Part shown: positions 61,177 to 64,000 of the stretch, piece after piece | How the letters are laid out: each line of letters opens with the position of its first letter | How positions within the stretch are numbered: the stretch's first letter is position 1 | Assembly: GCA_963924555.1 (NCBI GenBank) | Contig: OZ004592.1 | Location: 744,001-808,000, forward strand | Direction of reading: 5' to 3' | DNA from: Crambe crambe | Taxonomy: Eukaryota > Porifera > Demospongiae > Poecilosclerida > Crambeidae | DNA length: 64,000 nt | Notes under the pieces: model-generated | Database searches by the model: none | Told to the model about the DNA's origin: nothing | Seen by the model: only the letters and a program-made list of their open reading frames with translations | Program-made: the position numbers and the translations under genes

Positions 61177-62291
61177 TCTCCTTTAGGGTTCTAACGTACG
61201 TGCAACTAACTGAAGAAGATGAGGTGAGCTGTTTTTGATGTTGATATAATCTGTACATAATTTAAATAATGATCAACCACAAATATGCAGTATTGAAAAC
61301 ATCTTCTACACCTTTCTTTATGGGTGCAAGACACACTCAGCAGTGCCTTATAGAAAATCATATATCCTGTTAGACCAAATCAGGCCACAGTATAGGCAAG
61401 TGTGGATGCCTTATTGATCACAAGAAGAGCAGCTGTTTGTAGGAATAATACTAAAATTAATTTGAAGCAGCTGCTCTTAATGCTTCCTCTTTAATTATTG
61501 ACAATAATTATCGTATACTGAATTTAAGTTATGATTTTGGGATAGTCATCACTGAGAATTTGAATTCAATTGCTACACCGAATCAGATAATGTGTCTTTA
61601 TGTCATACTGGCCATTTGCCTCTAGCCTAAACACAAGGGAGGAGTAATGACAGCTCCACCACAACATGCTTCCCCGGTAGTAAACATGGAAACTGTACTG
61701 ATGAACATGGAACTTTGGTTTACTGCTGAGTGTGAAGGAGTTAAGCTTCAAACTGCACTAGCAATAGCTATCAGTATTGTGGGAGGGACATATTACAGAA
61801 TACCGGTAGTGGTTAGCTGGCTACCCAACATTAATTATTAATAACAAGTATTTATACACGCAAGGCACTTGAATTTACAAGAGACTTTTCTTTTATAAAC
61901 AACACTCTCGTTTAGCGCTTAGCGGTTAAGGGCCAGGCGCTATGGTTATAGTTTCGGGGAACCTTTGTGGTTTATTTAGCTATGCACTAAGAACACAAAT
62001 AGGTACTCACTGTACTTCTCAGGACTTCTCTTTTTTTTGCTATATACGCATGCCTCTCCTCCCAGATCAAGCGCTGTAATTAAATGGCCGGAGGTGTGCA
62101 CCCCTGGACGATTCTAGTGATATGGCAACCTGAATCACAGCGCTAGAGCCAGTGCATGAATTTAATTGAAATACAATAAGGTGGGGCAACTATGCAGCGC
62201 CCCAGGGGAATAGGAAGTGGTCGTTAACTGGCGCATGCGCAATACATAAAAGAAATTATTCCATAATGAAAAGATGACAAGCCCCCGTGTC
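61177..62291. other. intergenic region between mucin-like gene 2 and RPL19
   Basis: About 1.1 kb. A 64-codon open frame (61647-61841, +) has one hydrophobic stretch but no splice partners or family match, so it is not called. No repeat recognised; upstream control of mucin-like gene 2 should lie here. Confidence 0.4.
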
Positions 62292-63705
62292 TTATTTTGC
62301 AGTTTTTGCTGCTGCATCATCTTCCTTAGCATACTGCTTTAGCAGCTCTTCCCTCTTCTGTCTCTGTCGCTCTTCTCTCCTTAATCTACTCTGTTTCACC
62401 TTGTTCCTGCGAGCTTCAGCCTGGTCACTAAAACAGAAAGATGAAGAAAGTACAATTACATCCTTGATCCATAATGCGGAAAATGTTTTTGAACAAGTGA
62501 GCATAAGTTTCAAACTTGGAGAATCATATACTATGAATGTAAAAGACATTGTGAAGCTTGTTCAGTAGCAGACTTATTTCACAGGAACAGATGCATATCC
62601 ATTTTCTAATACAACGGTTCCGTTGAATACTGTGAGGAACCATTCTACATTCAATGTAGTGAATAGACTGCTAATGAGGGAACTACAAGATCTAATCTTG
62701 TGCCAGAGCAGCTCTACATTGAATTTGTAAGCAATTAGGGGACTTACGCCAGCTGCTTGGCACGAAGGTTTTCAGCCTTCTTCTTGTGGATGAATTCCAT
62801 GAGAACACGCTTGTTCTTAAACACATTTCCCTTTACTTGCAGGTATAAACGGTGGTACCTGTGCAAAAATAACAAGAGGGTCTGGCTAGGGTACAAAATT
62901 TCCCTCATATTATGTGGATGCCTCAATATGGTTGCTACTCACAAATGGCTGTCAATCTTTTTTGACTCGCGATACTTGCGAAGAAGTCGGCGAAGAGTTC
63001 TCATCCTTCTCATCCACACTACTTTCTCAGGCATCCGAGCATTAGCTGTTCCCTTCCTTTTACCATATCCTAAATGAAGCACACCATTCAACTTGTCAAG
63101 AAAACTGGCTATACAAGTGAACTTTCCACCCTCAAATGCACCACTAATATTCACACTTATAAGAGCAAGCTAAAGGTTAATCATACCGGAATGGCGTCCC
63201 CTTTGTCTGGCCTTCATAGCCCTCCGTACCCGAGACTTTGAGTGAATCACTGTTGGCTTACGGATAATCAACCCATCCTTCACCAACTTTCGAACGTTTT
63301 GTCTGGAATTGGCATTGCCTATCTCTGTGGTCTCATTTGGGTCAAGCCAGATTTTTCGTTTCCCACACTTCAAAACAGAAGCTGCTAAACGCTTCTGTAA
63401 TTGCAAGGTACTGCATGTATAAGGAGATGTTCTAATTAGAGCACACCATATTTCTTAGCATAACTTCGTGTGGAATTACATACAATGCTGAAAACGAATA
63501 TTGTGCAAGTGAGTAATAAACTGAATGATATCAAGCCAAGTTAATGGACATAGAGTAAACCACTTTAGAAGTGTATGCATGCTATACACACATTAGTGTT
63601 TTATGCATTTAAAATACAATCTCACACTACCATACGTTGATGACATTCCCACATATATCGCAATACACGTTGAGCTATCTTTAATAGAATCACAACATAC
63701 CTCAT
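62292..63705 (-). CDS. RPL19: ribosomal protein L19 (eL19)
   Basis: Large-subunit protein, 200 residues (human 196). Exons: 63701-63705 (ATGAG only), 63187-63410, 62943-63069, 62748-62858, 62292-62427. [100 protein letters not shown] and [20 protein letters not shown] are collinear with animal eL19. The five-base first coding exon, with Met joined to a split Ser codon, is typical of this ribosomal gene in animals. The start lies 119 bases from the Maelstrom-like start on the other strand. Confidence 0.97.
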
Positions 63706-63824
63706 TGTGAACTTTCAACAGCACGAGTTCGAGAGGAAAGTAACCGAGCATGCGCCGCGGAATATACCTGGGAAAGCACGTGCGTGGTGAGGCGTGGATG
63801 AAAGGTGTGGCATCAAAGAGAAGA
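63706..63824. promoter_or_regulatory. shared promoter interval RPL19 / MAEL
   Basis: 119 bases between divergent start codons; contains catgcgccgcgg and two cacgtg-type words (gcacgtgcg). Confidence 0.6.
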
Positions 63825-64000
63825 ATGAGTAAGAAGAAGCAGCAAAAGAATGGGTTTTTCTACTACATGTTGGATATGCAAGAGGAATTCAGACAGCAAG
63901 GAAGAACTGTACCTATGCGCGACATGCCCATATTTGCTGGTCCTTCCTGGTCAAAGTTGTCTGATGCTCAAAAACAATGTTACAACCAGAGGGCCAAAGC
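63825..64000 (+). CDS. MAEL: Maelstrom-like HMG-box protein (partial, 5' end)
   Basis: piRNA-pathway factor in transposon silencing. Only the first 58 or so residues are inside the window: MSKKKQQKNGFFYYMLDMQE, EFRQQGRTVPMRDMPIFA, GPSWSKLSDAQKQCYNQRAK. This is an HMG-box N-terminal half of the Maelstrom type (human: RNAYYFFVQEKIPELRRRGL...). In-frame upstream ATGs exist at 63750 and 63798; 63825 is preferred because it puts the HMG box at the N-terminus as in the family. Other single-HMG proteins (SSRP1-, TOX-like) are possible until the MAEL domain downstream is read. Confidence 0.65.
   Translation, partial: MSKKKQQKNGFFYYMLDMQEEFRQQGRTVPMRDMPIFAGPSWSKLSDAQKQCYNQRAK

Noticed and set aside
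61647-61841. 64-codon plus-strand frame with one hydrophobic stretch
   Set aside because: No conserved motif, no clear promoter or splice partner, and length expected by chance in AT-rich DNA.

Overview
The window reads as nuclear DNA of an early-branching animal, most likely a demosponge of the Amphimedon type. The evidence is clear animal orthologues, very tight gene spacing, many introns of only 50-70 bases with GT-AG (sometimes GC-AG) borders, and short inverted-repeat elements in introns. This is inference: no species-diagnostic marker was identified. All exon borders were placed by hand from reading frame, splice consensus and family alignment from memory.

Layout, left to right. 1-6212 (-): N-terminal leucine-rich-repeat half of Scribble, running off the left edge. 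6429-7518 (+): PAQR4-like membrane receptor. 7792-10042 (-): cathepsin L-like protease. 10213-14725 (+): TXNDC16/ERp90-like ER protein. 14953-15401 (-): CMC1. 15559-17291 (+): FAF2/UBXD8. 17434-24837 (+): NDUFV1. 25510-26442 (-): single-exon SPRY protein. 26689-27792 (-): ADI1. 29241-32270 (+): unrecognised coiled-coil protein. 32412-36952 (-): unrecognised single-pass receptor with many tyrosine motifs. 37089-40304 (+): MED1 core. 40505-41649 (-): sigma-like GST. 41836-42024 (+): NDUFB3. 42294-43393 (-): second GST. 43565-47514 (+): SDHA. 47796-48873 and 49247-51486 (+): two tandem 14-3-3 genes. 51597-52637 (-): single-exon HS2ST/UST-like sulfotransferase. 53092-54544 (+) and 58649-61176 (-): two mucin-like single-pass proteins of one family, either side of ADHFE1 (54811-58324, +). 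62292-63705 (-): RPL19. 63825-64000 (+): start of a Maelstrom-like gene, cut by the right edge.

Seven head-to-head pairs have start codons only about 120-220 bases apart, so each pair probably shares a promoter: SCRIB/PAQR4, cathepsin L/TXNDC16, CMC1/FAF2, receptor/MED1, GST-A/NDUFB3, GST-B/SDHA and RPL19/MAEL. Most other neighbours converge with 100-670 bases between stop codons. Five genes encode mitochondrial proteins: CMC1, NDUFV1, NDUFB3, SDHA and ADHFE1. Three membrane proteins (32.4-37.0, 53.1-54.5 and 58.6-61.2 kb) share an unusual Gly-rich helix followed by a cysteine cluster. They are the least explained genes here and the best candidates for something undescribed.

Non-genic content is mostly intronic: a nested fold-back repeat in SCRIB, several MITE-like elements, a dispersed repeat with at least four copies, minisatellites and microsatellites. 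I saw no CRISPR array, no rRNA and no virus-derived element.
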